Shown in pieces: positions 10,818 to 22,283 of a stretch of 64,000 nt of DNA (position 1 is the stretch's first letter; every line of letters starts with the position of its first letter). The position numbers were made by a program, and so were the translations under genes. This DNA comes from Xylogone sp. PMI_703. Taxonomy: Eukaryota > Ascomycota > Leotiomycetes. The stretch spans positions 3,782,001-3,846,000 of the forward strand of contig JAJTUQ010000005.1 in NCBI GenBank assembly GCA_021399445.1, given 5' to 3'. The notes beneath the pieces were generated by a model. The model was not told where the DNA came from. It saw only the letters and a program-made list of their open reading frames with translations, and ran no database searches.

Positions 10818-12345
10818 GTTGAGATATTGGACGGCATCAGAGACCCTGTAGCTGTATACCAATGCAAATTCCAGAAGCAGAAGGGGTTTTATATGTAAGG
10901 CATGGTCAAGTGGTTAACGAGGGAGAATGGGGTTCTGCTTCCGGGGGGGATAGCTCCGCAACCAACCTAAAGGGTGCTGGTCTCTTATTAGAAACGACGG
11001 ACTAACAGCCTTGCGCAAAACAAGAAGAAAAAGCAATACAAAAAATATATAAACAAAAACCAGCTACCTCAGCAAACTCGAAGAGAATGAAGAGATAGGC
11101 AAGTTGTTAAAAATTGGGATGTGAGGTAAATAGAGAGTGTGATCTAAGGGCCCGTAATTCCAATGCTTAGTGTCGTCACAAGACAGAAGATAGTGGCAGA
11201 ACTCTAAAGATTCTGCCGGTTTGGTGTCGCAGTCGATAACAGCCTTGGCCATGGCAGGCAGGGGGTGCTATGCTGGAATAAGCCTAGGATCGCTGCTGCA
11301 TACTGTGGTAACACCTCGGGTTGGTGCGCAGGGCGGACCCAAGCCTCGCTAAGTACCTCCTCGCGAGTCGTGCCCATCAGTAGTAGATGGATTACGGCAA
11401 CAGTTATTTACGGAGGTACAGCGGTTAAGTATTTGCACAGCACTAGCAGGGGAGAGCCTCACTTACCTTCATTAGGTAATAACTCTTCAATCATTTCATA
11501 ACATTCATAAATCTTATGTTGACTTAACCGAAATTAGTGGCTCTGACTACCGGATACAGATAAGCTTGCTGTTCAGGGATGAACCCCCTGCTAGTGCTGT
11601 GCAAATACTTAACCGCTGTACCTCCGTACTAAAGCACTGTGTACTGAAAGTACGGAGTATTGACTTACTATTAACTGCTGCACTTTACAAGTACACCAGC
11701 ATCTCTTTGGCTAGATTTGTACTGTATTGGGACCATATGCTGATGGCCTGGCGACTGGTACAGTATTCTTTGGAGATGCTGGAACCTTCTTGACCACTAT
11801 TACAGTATCGTGCATGAGGCCCTATGAGGATCGCTTCCATACCAACACTCGGCGCCTTTTGGGCAAAAGTCAGACACATCCAGGAAGAGGCACGGCAGTT
11901 TTTACACAAAGTATAATGTATATCAGCAATCCTACTACAGTATACACATCATATCCATAGTACATGATTATTATTATTTTTTTGCGCTTACTGTGTTCAT
12001 GGAAATACCACACTACTATGCCAGCACAAAGAGTTTGCTCTGTACCCAACCTGGACACAACTGCAGGTAGTTAGTGCATCGCCTCCACGACATGGAAGCC
12101 ATAACAAATAATAATTACTGACATCCCTCAACGCTCCCTCCATCTGTCGTAATCTATCATCATCCTCCTTCTGCTCCTCCTCCACAACAGTACTACTGTA
12201 CATTCTGATGGGCGCGTGCCTAATCAGCGTGAACAAGGTAAGACTTTCCCCAAAATGACGCAGCCATGCGCTCCAACCACAGCGCCCATCCTGTCTTGCT
12301 GCTGGCCTCGCTGCCAATGGATTGTTAACACCGCCTTGCCCAGGA
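10818..12345. other. Divergent intergenic region with MITE copy B
   Basis: Lies between the 5' ends of the CLC gene and the esterase gene. Besides the 220-bp inverted-repeat element at 11409-11628 and a TACGGAGT octamer at 11651, nothing convincing is seen. Short open frames overlap each other on both strands. Confidence 0.55.
11409..11628. mobile_element. MITE copy B (220 bp, 44-bp terminal inverted repeats)
   Basis: The ends 11409-11452 and 11585-11628 are perfect inverted copies over 44 bp, again starting TACGGAGGTACAGCGG and flanked by TA. The outer 24 bp and an AGCACTAGCA block are shared with copy A, but the segment between differs (TTGCAC here, TCAACT in A). The interior is AT-rich and non-coding. 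Non-autonomous DNA transposon, superfamily uncertain. Confidence 0.88.
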
Positions 12346-13327
12346 ATGATGGAACCCGCAAAGACGTATCCCCAGTGCGTCCTGTTCGGCGACTCCATCG
12401 TGGAGCGCTCCAGCTACCTTCGCGATGGCTTCTCCTTCGGCGCGGCCCTGGCAGAACGTTCGTGCTCCTCCTCCCGTAGCTACTTATTTACGGAAACCCT
12501 CAGAGCGCCTTCTAATTGTGGCTGCCAGATTGCGCTCGACGGCTGGATGTTGTCAACCGGGGACTGAGCGGCTACACTACGGCCAATGCGCTGAAGATCC
12601 TCCAGCACATTCTACCGCCTCCATCCTGTGCTAAGGTCGAGTACCTGGTAAGTAATTTGCGCCCCGATCTTGCCCTTTTCAGCCTTCTCTCTGCTGCGCG
12701 ATATCATATCACGCATATATATTGTATGCCACCATGCAGTACACTGTACATCACCAAAGCTTGTGGAACTGAGATTTTCGACTCTCGCAGCTCATCCTGT
12801 TTGGAGCCAACGATGCTGCTCTCCCAGATACGACGGGCCAACATGTGCCTCTGGAGACTTATGCGGACAACTTGAGGTCTATCATATCCCATCCTTCGGT
12901 CGTCGCTCACAACCCCACCATACTGCTTGTAACTCCACCCCCAGTAGACGAGAGACGTCTTGAAGCCGAGGACCTGAAAAAGGGTCAGCCCAAATTGACG
13001 AGACAGCTACAGATCACGGAACAATATGCAAGAGCAATACGACAGATTGCATCCGAGTTTTCGGAACGGGTCTATTTGGTCGACTTGTGGACTGCTCTGA
13101 TAGACGAGGGTTTCAAATCAGGCCCCTCTCCTAGGGAATCAGGAGTAGCAGCTGGAGACACGAGCAATCCTGGTCTCGGAAATCTGTTGGAAGACGGGCT
13201 ACATCTCAATGGTGCAGGTTACAAAGTCTTCTACGATGTGGTAGCGTCATTCATTGGCAGCGCTTGGACGAACGAACCTCCTGAATCTCCTTCGTGGATC
13301 TTCCCGCACTGGTCAATTGCGCCTTAA
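12346..13327 (+). CDS. IAH1-like SGNH/GDSL esterase (isoamyl acetate-hydrolysing type)
   Basis: Three exons (12346-12457, 12529-12647, 12791-13327) give 255 aa. Block I is VLFGDSIVE with the nucleophile Ser; RRLDVVNRGLSGYTTANAL supplies the oxyanion Gly; LILFGANDAALP carries the Asn block; and EDGLHLNGAGYKVFYD gives the catalytic Asp/His pair. These are the SGNH hydrolase blocks in the order seen in yeast Iah1, which hydrolyses acetate esters. There is no signal peptide. The first intron uses GTTCGT, a minor but accepted 5' site. Two ATGs stand in tandem at 12346 and 12349, so the start may be one codon later. Confidence 0.9.
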
Positions 13328-14230
13328 GATGATTGAATTATCAGATGCGGCATGCTTGCAGTTGGCAAGTCCTTTGCCGAAAATCAGCTGTAGCAAGATC
13401 AAAGCGCTAGGTCCTACAAGAGTAACCAATTTCATTGCGAGAGGGAGCATTAGACTATCTAGATCATGATTTTCTAAATACACAACCGTATCGCCTTCTA
13501 ACCATCTCTGATGAGGCAAACCAGCTTTATCCCCCAGGGCGCTTTTGGAAGGTTATTCACATGTACATGCCTAAGGTACCAACTTACTTGCAGTAGCACG
13601 TACCGCTGGGGTATGTACGGGTACAAGTGCTGTATCCAGCGCGGCTTGGTTTCGCTCGATAACGACAACCCATAAGCCACTCCCGTCAAGTATATACCTT
13701 CAAGCAGGTTCAGACGAAGTTAGTCTGCCTAGCTACGCAACTTTAGATCCCGTTTCCCCTCTCTAAATGACTTCTACTATTTACGAATAACGCCCCAAAT
13801 CCAAAACTTCAATCTAACCCCGAATACCACGAATTCCTATCTCTACTGTTATTCGGGATAACCTCTTAGAGAGCATCGCTCCGACATCACAATAAACCTC
13901 AACATATTACCTGCGACAGCGATACAGCGAGACAGCACTGCTAAATTGTCTCTGCATCTCCCATCGAACGCCTTATTAGTCCCTCCACTTAAAACCAACT
14001 CTCTCCATCTTAACCCGCCCTCTGACTGCTATACAAGTTCCTTGCGACCGACGGTCGCGCCGTCGATGCGGCAGGGGAGGTGGATAACGTGTATATACTG
14101 AACCGTCTAAGAAGTGCTCATTCTGCCGGTCAGAATTTAGAACGCATGAAAGAGGGCTGAGCTTGTTGGAGTCACCTGGGTTGGTGGATATTCCCAGAAT
14201 TATCAAGTCTGGTTGAAGATATACACACAG
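13328..14230. other. Intergenic, probably including unresolved 5' exons of the next gene
   Basis: The 3' flank of the esterase gene is followed by a T/C-rich leader. Between about 14030 and 14220 several frames look protein-like (for example VDNVYILNRLRSAHSAGQN on the plus strand), but I could not join them to the downstream exon without a phase conflict. Confidence 0.4.
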
Positions 14231-16375
14231 TCACCTACGAACGTCCGGCTCGACGCTCGTTAAACAGTTGGGACCTCTCCATTATATTCACGCCACGCCG
14301 TCAGGGAAGATAGATATCACCGCCGTATGTGTGCTTATCAGGATTCACAGTTCGAGAGCTTGGAGAAATAGCTAGCCAGGTACAGACATACTCGGATGTT
14401 GCTTTCCTTCAGTTGAAGTGCCTTGCGAACTTGAACATGGATTCTCATTTTGCGGCCACTCGAGAGGAATTCTACCACGTTCAGATGGACATCAAGCACG
14501 TCCAAGCTGTTCAGAGCAATCATGCTGATAGGCTTTTGCGTCTTGAGAAACGGCAGGCTGACGATGCTGCGTTAAAATCTGTATGGACATCACCTTTTCC
14601 AAGCGTCCTAGGCGGCACTCCACAGCAAGGTTTGTGTCTCTTATATTATATATGAAATATCAACTAAAGCGTGTCTCCATAACCTAGGTCCAATTCAGAA
14701 TCCATCTACGGATGTTTTTGACGATTTTGATGATGAGCATGGGCAGCATATTCTTGAAAGCTTGCAGCTAGAAACTGAAGAAGAGCCTGTTCGGCGGGGT
14801 GCATCACGGGCCAATAGTGTCAGGTTCGACGTCAGTGCAATCCATGGTCCGAATTGGGCTCAGGGCTCTCGATCTTCTGGGGAATTTGCTCCAACGAGAC
14901 CAAGTAGCGGCTTCGGAGGACATCCAATAGAGCGCTCCCTCTCCCATAAATCAGATGGTAGGCATAGCTCCGCTGGCTATTCGGTGCATTCCACGCATTC
15001 GGTTCCTTCAGGCCGAACGAGCAGCCTTGGCCTAGATACAAACTTCGTTATCGGCGGTGGAGATGATGATTCGCCCCTGGATATTCCAGATCCACCTCCC
15101 GGCTTGTTTGTACTTGGCTCTGTGCCTTCTATTATACGATGTTGGCTCTCAACCAACTTCTCGCACAATACATTGCTCTATGCAGTAGTATGTAGCGGAT
15201 CCCAAAGATCTGCGTTAGATTATTCCCTCGTCAAATCACTTGGGTTACAGGATATGGCCCGAGAAAGCTCGACGGGCGGTTATAGCATCAAGCTTCCGGT
15301 TTATCTCCCAGAAGCGATTGTCACCCAGCCAACTTCTAGATCTAATAGTCCAGCCCCCCAGCTCCCTACACTCACAGCTGAATTTGAGCTCTTTAATATC
15401 AGTGAACAGTCTCAAAGTAATTCTGAAAAAACGATTGGCGTCTTTCTCGGAAGTGACACTCTGCGTGCCCATAATGCCGACCTTTTGTTTTCACAGAATG
15501 TTATGACATTGTACGGGGATGACCGGAGTAGGCTCTCTGTTCCATTCGTAAGGCCAGAGGACGAAAAAATGTTCAAAAACTTATATACCAGAAATCTTCC
15601 ATACGAAAAACGGGAATTAGAGTCTACTGATCACTCAGTAATAGCATCTGTACAAGACAGAAAAGCCAACTCTCCGGCCGGCGCCATACAGGATAGCTCA
15701 TTGGAGCAGAGCGAAAATATGACGCTTGAATCGTCTTCCGTGCGTGCCCATGCTGGTCCAGATGAGGCGCCTTTAGCCACCGGCCAGCCAGATGCCATGA
15801 ATGTCATCCATCATGAATCAGAAAACGCGCCAGAACGTAATAATAAGAACAGCGCCGCTGCCTCTGGCGGATACTCGATGCTAAAAGCTGACCCCAGAGC
15901 CCAGAATTCCGTCAGCCAGAACACAGTGGAAGATTCAAGCCGGCGAGATGCTCCCGGTAGCATATGGGGATCATGGCGACAAACTTCGCTGTCAGCAAAT
16001 GGCGAAAATGGACGAGAAAACGATTCTACTAGCGGATATCAACGACCTACACGGTCCGGAAGAACAATGAAGGTGCTAAGGCATTCGAAGTCTGGGTCTA
16101 CAGTAGCATCAACTCGATCTGCCTCTGCTGTGCATACGGGTGCAGCGTATGAACCTGCAGCTCCTCGCCCATCAGTTGAATCAAGACGAAAGTCTCATGG
16201 TAGTGGGGTAGATAACAACCTCCCTCGCTGGGACTCCAAGAAAGATGCTTCTGAGGAGTCGAAGACTGCGCGGCCGCTTACAACACTTCCCAAGGGGTCA
16301 AATCCAATTGGGGGAGCATCTGCGTTTGCATGGATGAATCCAGGGAAGGCAAAAGCTTCTGCTGCTACGGAATAG
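14231..16375 (+). CDS. Fungal protein with degenerate retropepsin-like domain, 5' end unresolved
   Basis: Resolved exons are 14231-14324, 14380-14629 and 14688-16375, about 676 aa of coding. The N-terminal part (LGPLHYIHATPSGKIDIT, AFLQLKCLANLNM) is followed by a coiled-coil-like helix (HVQAVQSNHADRLLRLEKRQ). An acidic linker and a Ser-rich region come next. A block near the middle reads LLYAVVCSGSQRSALDYSLVKSLGL, and later VFLGSDTLRAHNADLLF; these resemble the two ends of a retropepsin-like fold (DxGA...LVxxLGL and LGxDxLxxHNA), but the catalytic Asp is replaced by Cys. The C-terminal third is Ser/Arg/Asn-rich and low-complexity. I do not recognise a named family. The true start codon lies further 5' and was not identified with confidence. 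Confidence 0.7.
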
Positions 16376-16543
16376 GACTTACGCAATGAAAACAGGCACA
16401 TTATCTCTGTTAATATTCTGCTTAAAACAGGCTTTATACAATAAATCTAATAAATGACAGAAGCTGAGACCATCCCGAAATGTATAGCGTGTATCTGCAC
16501 CACTAAGTCAATGACGAGAGACATGTAGGGAGCTTTCTTATAT

Positions 16544-17374
16544 CTATATCTTGCTCAAGAGAGCACTCAGTGTGCTCTTCGTAGTCTCAGTAGTCTCCTT
16601 TACCAACCCTGCAATTGCCTTGAACCTAGAGGGCATTAGTACAATATCAACCAATGCCGCAATGGCTCACTTACTCAGGTATACTAGCATCCCCCATGCA
16701 CTCATACAAAAAGCTTTCTGAAGTAGTCACAACCGCTCCCGCCGCCCTCAATCTCGCCAGCGCAATTGGTATTTCCTGCGGATTGCAACTGGAAACCCCA
16801 TCAGCAAGCACGTATACTTTATGACCATTTGCCAGCAAGTCCAGTGTCGTTTGCGTAACGCAGATGTGGGACTCAATCCCAACTATCACCACCTCCGATG
16901 GTGCCGCAGAACTGAAATGCTCAGCAATAGACGGTATCCACATGCTGAACGCTGTCTTGTCCGCGTGGACCACGGCATTGGGTATGGACAATTCCGCGCA
17001 GGTTTCCCCCAGGCGAGCCCGGTTCTGGGTCGTGGCATATATGGGAATGTTTAGGATGTTGCTGGCCTTGATCATCTTTTGAGTCGTGCTGATGCTAAAA
17101 TCCCATTGTAATTGAATCAGTATTGCGCAAGGGGGTTCTCCAAACCTAGTGAGACTTACACTTTGTCATATTCCCAGATTGCTTTACGGAACCTTTCTTG
17201 GATGTCACATATGCTACGAAAATGTTAGCATCCTTGCTTCAACGGTTTCCAGCAAGTTTATGTGTTGCACGAACAATAATGCTGGCTTCTCTGTCTCGGA
17301 GGTCAGATCTATACAGATGTGGATTTGTCTTGACGCTGGGACTTACTTAGCCGCCTTGCTACTGTTCCTGACAT
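16544..17374 (-). CDS. Isochorismatase-fold cysteine hydrolase (ISOC/YcaC type)
   Basis: Five exons (17374-17347, 17290-17275, 17213-17160, 17094-16675, 16625-16544) give 199 aa. The product begins MSGTVARRLKKPALFICDIQERFR, with the first catalytic Asp in CDIQ. The general-base Lys sits in HADKTAFSMW, and the nucleophile Cys with cis-peptide in VIVGIESHICVTQTTLDLL. It ends in a helix, FKAIAGLVKE. Length and motifs fit the eukaryotic ISOC1/2 and YcaC group of the isochorismatase superfamily, whose physiological substrates are mostly unknown. Exon 2 is only 16 nt. The last intron begins in a GAG codon whose continuation in the genome reads as a stop, so an unspliced transcript would end at 16671. 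Confidence 0.92.
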
Positions 17375-17642
17375 GGCTCCGGTGCAGTTTCTAACACGTG
17401 GTCGCGGACTAATTTGCAATGGTTCGTATTATTGTCGACGACTTCCCTGCCCCTAGGTAGTTGGAGTATTTGAGAGTGGTCCCATGTATGCTCTTGAAAA
17501 CCGCAGGCTCCGCGGGGTAGCTAGAGGGTGGGGTTGCCGAGGTACGGGCCGAGGGGCTCAAAACTCCACCTCTAAATATCTCCGAATGAGTTCTGCATCA
17601 CCCGAATAAGCAAGAAATCTTGGGATTGGATATGTCTTTTTC

Positions 17643-19311
17643 TTATATAGCTACTGCTGAAACTCGAGCTCTATCTAACCACTCCAACTTCCCATTCTTA
17701 GTATTATTCTGAATGTTGTATAGCTCATCGATCAGTGCGGGCACAAAGCTCCCGGGACCCTTAACATCTGCGCGTGTAGCAGCGATCTCTCCAGCAATCT
17801 CAAAATGAAGTAACCCAGCAATGGCAGCAAGCAATTTGTCTTCATTGCATACGACCATCATTGCGGATAAAGTAGTTCCCAATACGCAACCACTACCAGT
17901 GATCCTTCCGAGGAGCTCATGACCATTCGATATAGAGAATGTGCGGTCACCATCACTCACAAAATCCGTTGCTCCCGTCATGAGCGCTACACATCGTTCT
18001 CTTGCTGCCAGGTCTCGAACCAACTTTGCTTTCTCTAGATCACTGAGCATGCTAGATCCGCTGTCCACTCCACGTTGCTGGATCTCAGTTTGCCCGAAAA
18101 CAGTCTTGATTTCACTCTCATTTCCTTTAATGAGATCAAAATACCCGCTGGCCATCAGCGTTCTGACGGCAGAACGCCTTACCGCAGTTGCACCTGCGCC
18201 AACAGGGTCCAGCACGATTGGCCCACCTTGCAAGTTGTATGCCCGAACTGCCTGGATATAGTTCTTCAAGCCATCGGGTGTGACAGTGCCCATGTTTACA
18301 ACAAGCGCTCCACCAAATTTACTAAGGTCAGCAGCTTCTTCGCCATAGTTTGCCATAATAGGAGACGCCCCAATGGCTAATGCTACATTCGCGGCAAAAT
18401 TCTGGACTACCAAGTTTGTCATATTATGCGTGAGAGGATTCTTCTCCACAAGTGCTTTGATAACAGAAGGAACTTTCTCAATCAAAGACTTTGGTTCCTT
18501 CATTTTATCCTCGTTACTCAAAGCTGCAACAGCAAAAGGTGGTGGTGTCTGGACCAGTGTTTTCAGTTCTTCTGCCGCTTGTTTCGGATCTTCCGCTCCG
18601 ATGATTGCGCTGACAACCGCTACGCCATCCAGATGCCGGCTTGGGCTCCAGGTCTGGAAAAGTACCCTTTGTACTGTAGCAGCATTGATACCCCCGATGG
18701 AAACAGTTCGTACCTGATGCCACTCGGCTATGGCCTGGAGAATAGCCTTTGTGCCTGCTGTACCAATAATGTCTTTCGTGTTTGTCTTCCTAAAGCGAGT
18801 TTAGTAAACAGTAATATGATATATAGAGAGGATCCTCATTACGTCGGAGTAGCAAACATGGTTCCAATACCTAGATAATCAGCACCACCCTTACATGCTG
18901 CTTGGGCTTCATCAATATTGGACACGGTCACCCCGATTACTGCATCACTACCAAGAAGCTTCCTAGCGGTTAATAAGTCTAAGCAGAGTCAGAGAAATGA
19001 ATACGTAGGTAGTGAGAGATCATACCAAGATCATCTTGGCCAATATGGACGCCCTCACACCCAACGGCAAGAGCGACATCCACTCGATCATTTATGAGAA
19101 GCGGTACACCATACTTTTGGGTTACTGCATGCAATCTTCGAGCAGTTGAAACCAGTTTTGCTGTTTCACTAGTCTTATCTCGATATTGAACTATGGTGAC
19201 GCCTCCCCTTATTGCAGCTTCAACCACATCAACAAGGTCTCGGGGCCCGAGTATAGATGGAGTAGAATCTGTAACTAAGTAGAGAGAATAGTTTGAATAT
19301 TTTCCCGTCAT
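17643..19311 (-). CDS. THI6: Bifunctional thiamine-phosphate synthase / hydroxyethylthiazole kinase
   Basis: Three exons (19311-19026, 18978-18843, 18789-17643) give 522 aa. Residues 1 to about 215 form a ThiE-like TIM barrel: YLVTDS, VTIVQYRDK, VPLLINDRVDVALAVGCEGVHIGQDDL, GADYLGIGTMFATPTKT and SIGGI. Residues from about 230 form a ThiM-like kinase: PLTHNMTNLVVQNFAANVALAIGASPIMA, VLDPVGAGAT, IKGNESEI and ITGSGCVLG. This is the fused fungal Thi6, which makes thiazole phosphate and joins it to pyrimidine diphosphate to give thiamine monophosphate in the cytosol. An internal ATG at 18521 would give a kinase-only frame but lies inside the continuous exon. I looked for a TPP aptamer upstream and saw none. 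Confidence 0.96.
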
Positions 19312-20681
19312 TATGATAAGAATATCTCCTAGAGCAAAGTTAGTGAGATAACCCCGTCTTATTCTAGCCCCTTAATGCTTATAGGCTAGTGAATCATGTG
19401 GCAAATGAAAACTTCCTTGAAATATCAAGTGAATAAGCTCATCATTCACACATAATGAGAGAAACTTAGAATAATGACAATGATTGGCTAGTGAGCAGTA
19501 TTGCAGGGGTATATATTTATTTAATCATCTAAGCACCATCTGCAATATGCATGCATTCTGCATAAGATATTTATGAACAATGAGTACATACAGCATCACC
19601 CAGGGCAAAGATCCTTCAGTGTCCCGTTAGAGCCTCTTAAATTTGAAGCGATAGATCGCAACACGCCGCTGGTCTGGACCTGGTGCCTTCTATCAATGAA
19701 TTAATGGTTCCGAGAGCAGGAATATCTGAAGACCACGGTAGAAGTGAAGTGGAGAAACTTTCAAGGCGTGAAAACTAATCGCCCACCACGAACCCTCGCT
19801 TGATAAGTTTTAGTTCTACGGAGTATCTCGCCATATTAGCACGGTAGAAAATGGTAGAAAGTATCGAAGCATATCACATCATGGTTTTACGTTGCAAAAC
19901 ATCCCAAATATATTAGAATAACTCTATTTAGGGAGTATGAATGCTGACAGAATCTTATGTGGAATTTGGCGCCTGTTGACGAGAATGGTAGCGAAGCAAG
20001 TGAGTGCACGCTGCAACGGGATTCGCTAGAGTCGCGCCTGATTGCGCTACACGCCACCCTCCCCGCTCTAGTGGCCGTGGTGGCCTTCCATTTCTTCACT
20101 TCCGGCGACAAAACCTTTCAAAAACCTTTCACATCTTTTCTTTCACCAGAAGTCTTATTCAACAGACATCTTCACTCCCATCACAGAGACTTTCAACCCA
20201 TATCAGATTTGATTCTGTACCCTCAGAATCAACAGAAGAACCCACAGCCTTGCTGACACCTGGTTTCGTCTGACTCTTTCCACAAGTGACAGTTCTCAAG
20301 TAGACGTCCTTAACCCTGCGACGGAAGTGTCTCTTCCAAGATCCCCATCTATAAAGATCTCAACACGTCAACTGATACACTGTGTTTTATGTATCTCACA
20401 CCCAAAGCCAACGACCTCAGACACCAGCCGCCTCTCGTGCTGCAACCATTTCGCATACCGCGGAAACTTTGTAGCCCTTACTTCAGTTCTAACGGTTAAT
20501 ATCCATTCTATCTACCGAATGATTTTTTGAAAACAAGAGACCAATAGTGGTTTCAGTATCTTCGGTTTTCCTTGGTCCCACAACCCCTCACCAGCTTATG
20601 CCTCTTCATCCGGTCTCTAAGTAGTCCTAGTCGCCCCTCGAACTATTCTCTTTCAAACACCACAGCAAGTTATTCTCAATC
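19312..20681. other. Divergent intergenic region between THI6 and the eIF5 gene
   Basis: Holds both promoters. The 600 nt before the eIF5 start are pyrimidine-rich (repeated CTTTC/TTCAC tracts), as expected for the leader of a highly expressed fungal gene. A TACGGAGT octamer occurs at 19817. No gene or RNA was recognised. Confidence 0.55.
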
Positions 20682-22012
20682 ATGGCTACCATCAACATTC
20701 GTCGCGATGTCAGCGACCCATTTTACAGATACAAGATGGAAAAGATCCAATCTAAAATCGAAGGCAAAGGAAATGGCATCAAAACCGTCATCGTCAATTT
20801 GAGCAGTGTTGCACAATCACTTGCTCGGCCAGGAGCTTTCGTGATCAAATATTTCGGCTTTGAACTAGGAGCACAAACCAACACCAACCCTAGCGATGAT
20901 CGTTGGATCATAAATGGTGCTCATGAAGCCTCCAAACTTCAAGATTACCTCGACGGCTTTATTACCAAATTTGTCCTTTGCAAGAAGTGCAAGAATCCAG
21001 AAACAGAAGTGGTTATCAAAGACGGCCGTATTTTGCTCGACTGTAAAGCATGTGGCCAACGTTCAGAGGTTGATCTCCGTCTTAAATTGAGCGGATTTAT
21101 TCTCAAGAACCAGCCTAAGAAGGGCAAGAAGGACAAGGCTGAGAAGAAGGCTGCTAGAAAAGCAAAAGAGAATGGTAATGCCGATGCAAAGGAAAATGGA
21201 CAAGCCAGTGGTGGTGAGAGTAACTCTGAAAACGGCTCTAACGAGAATGGCGACATTGCCCTTGAAGCTGGTAGTGATGATGAACTCACCCGACGCATCA
21301 AAGATGGGGCCAAAGAACTTGATGAGCCTGTTGAAGCTAAGGACGATGAATGGACTGTCGATATGTCCGCTGAAGCTGTCAAAGCCCGTCAGCAATCACT
21401 TCCGGATGATCTGAAACAGAAACTTGTTCTTGGTGGCGAAGATGAGGATGAAGATGGTGAAGGCGGTGGAAATTCTAATTACGACCAACTTGGAAGCTGG
21501 ATACTTGCCCAAGCAGAGGAAAAGGGCAGTGTAGACAAGGTCGATGATTTGGATATCTACTTGAAGGCCAAGGAACTCGGTATCGAGGCCAAGCACCGAA
21601 CCTTGCTTGTGCTAGTCCAAACCATGTTCGATGACGATATCGTCAAACAGATCCCGGCCCGTGCGGGAATGCTTAAGAAGGTTAGTAGTTGATCCTCTAT
21701 TAAGTAACATAATACTAATTGGCAACTCAGATGGTTACCTCTGAAAGGCATGAGAAAGCCCTCCTAGGTGGTGTCGAACGTTTTATCGGTTTACGTGGCA
21801 AGGAAAATCCCGAGATCTTCGGCCTTACTTCCAAGATTCTCATGCTACTTTATAATGAGGACCTTCTAAGTGAAGAAGTTATTTCGAAATGGGGCACGAA
21901 GGCTAGCAAGAAGTATATTGACATATCAACAAGCAGGAAGGTCCGAAAGTCCGCAGAAATGTTCCTTACTTGGCTTGCTGAGGCAGAAAGCGATGAGGAA
22001 GACTCTGAGTAA
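20682..22012 (+). CDS. TIF5: Translation initiation factor eIF5
   Basis: Two exons, 20682-21680 and 21731-22012, give 426 aa. The N-terminal domain starts MATINIRRDVSDPFYRYKM, with the GTPase-activating Arg expected near position 15 region of this motif. A C-x2-C...C-x2-C zinc ribbon (FVLCKKCKNPETEV, LDCKACGQ) follows near residue 100. A Lys-rich then acidic linker leads to the C-terminal W2/HEAT domain ending FLTWLAEAESDEEDSE with the acidic tail that binds eIF1 and eIF2beta. It stimulates GTP hydrolysis by eIF2 in the 43S complex when the start codon is found. The single 50-nt intron falls just before the W2 core. Confidence 0.97.
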
Positions 22013-22283
22013 ATTTTGCCTGTCACTTTTTCTGTTTTGCATGTCATGTGTCTTGCAAGTTACATCTTACATTGGTTCTGACGCTCTCTACAATTCATGC
22101 CGGTCAAACAGCAGTCCTTCTAAATAAGTTCATGAAGGATTTGGTGCTATACTCTGCTGTTTGAGACTCTTTTCAAGGTCTTTGCACAAGCAATGTTTTT
22201 AGTAGGAAAAAAATTGAAGCATCCCATCTCTCAAGATTGCTAGCTACAAATATCCAAGTCATTTACTTCCTATAATTGTGACT

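Noticed and set aside
17643..18521. Stand-alone hydroxyethylthiazole kinase gene starting at the ATG at 18521
   Set aside because: The frame continues upstream to a splice acceptor and joins the thiamine-phosphate synthase exons exactly in phase, giving the usual fused fungal THI6.
19312..19700. TPP riboswitch upstream of THI6
   Set aside because: I looked for the conserved CTGAGA and ACCTGAT-type elements near the start and saw no convincing pair.
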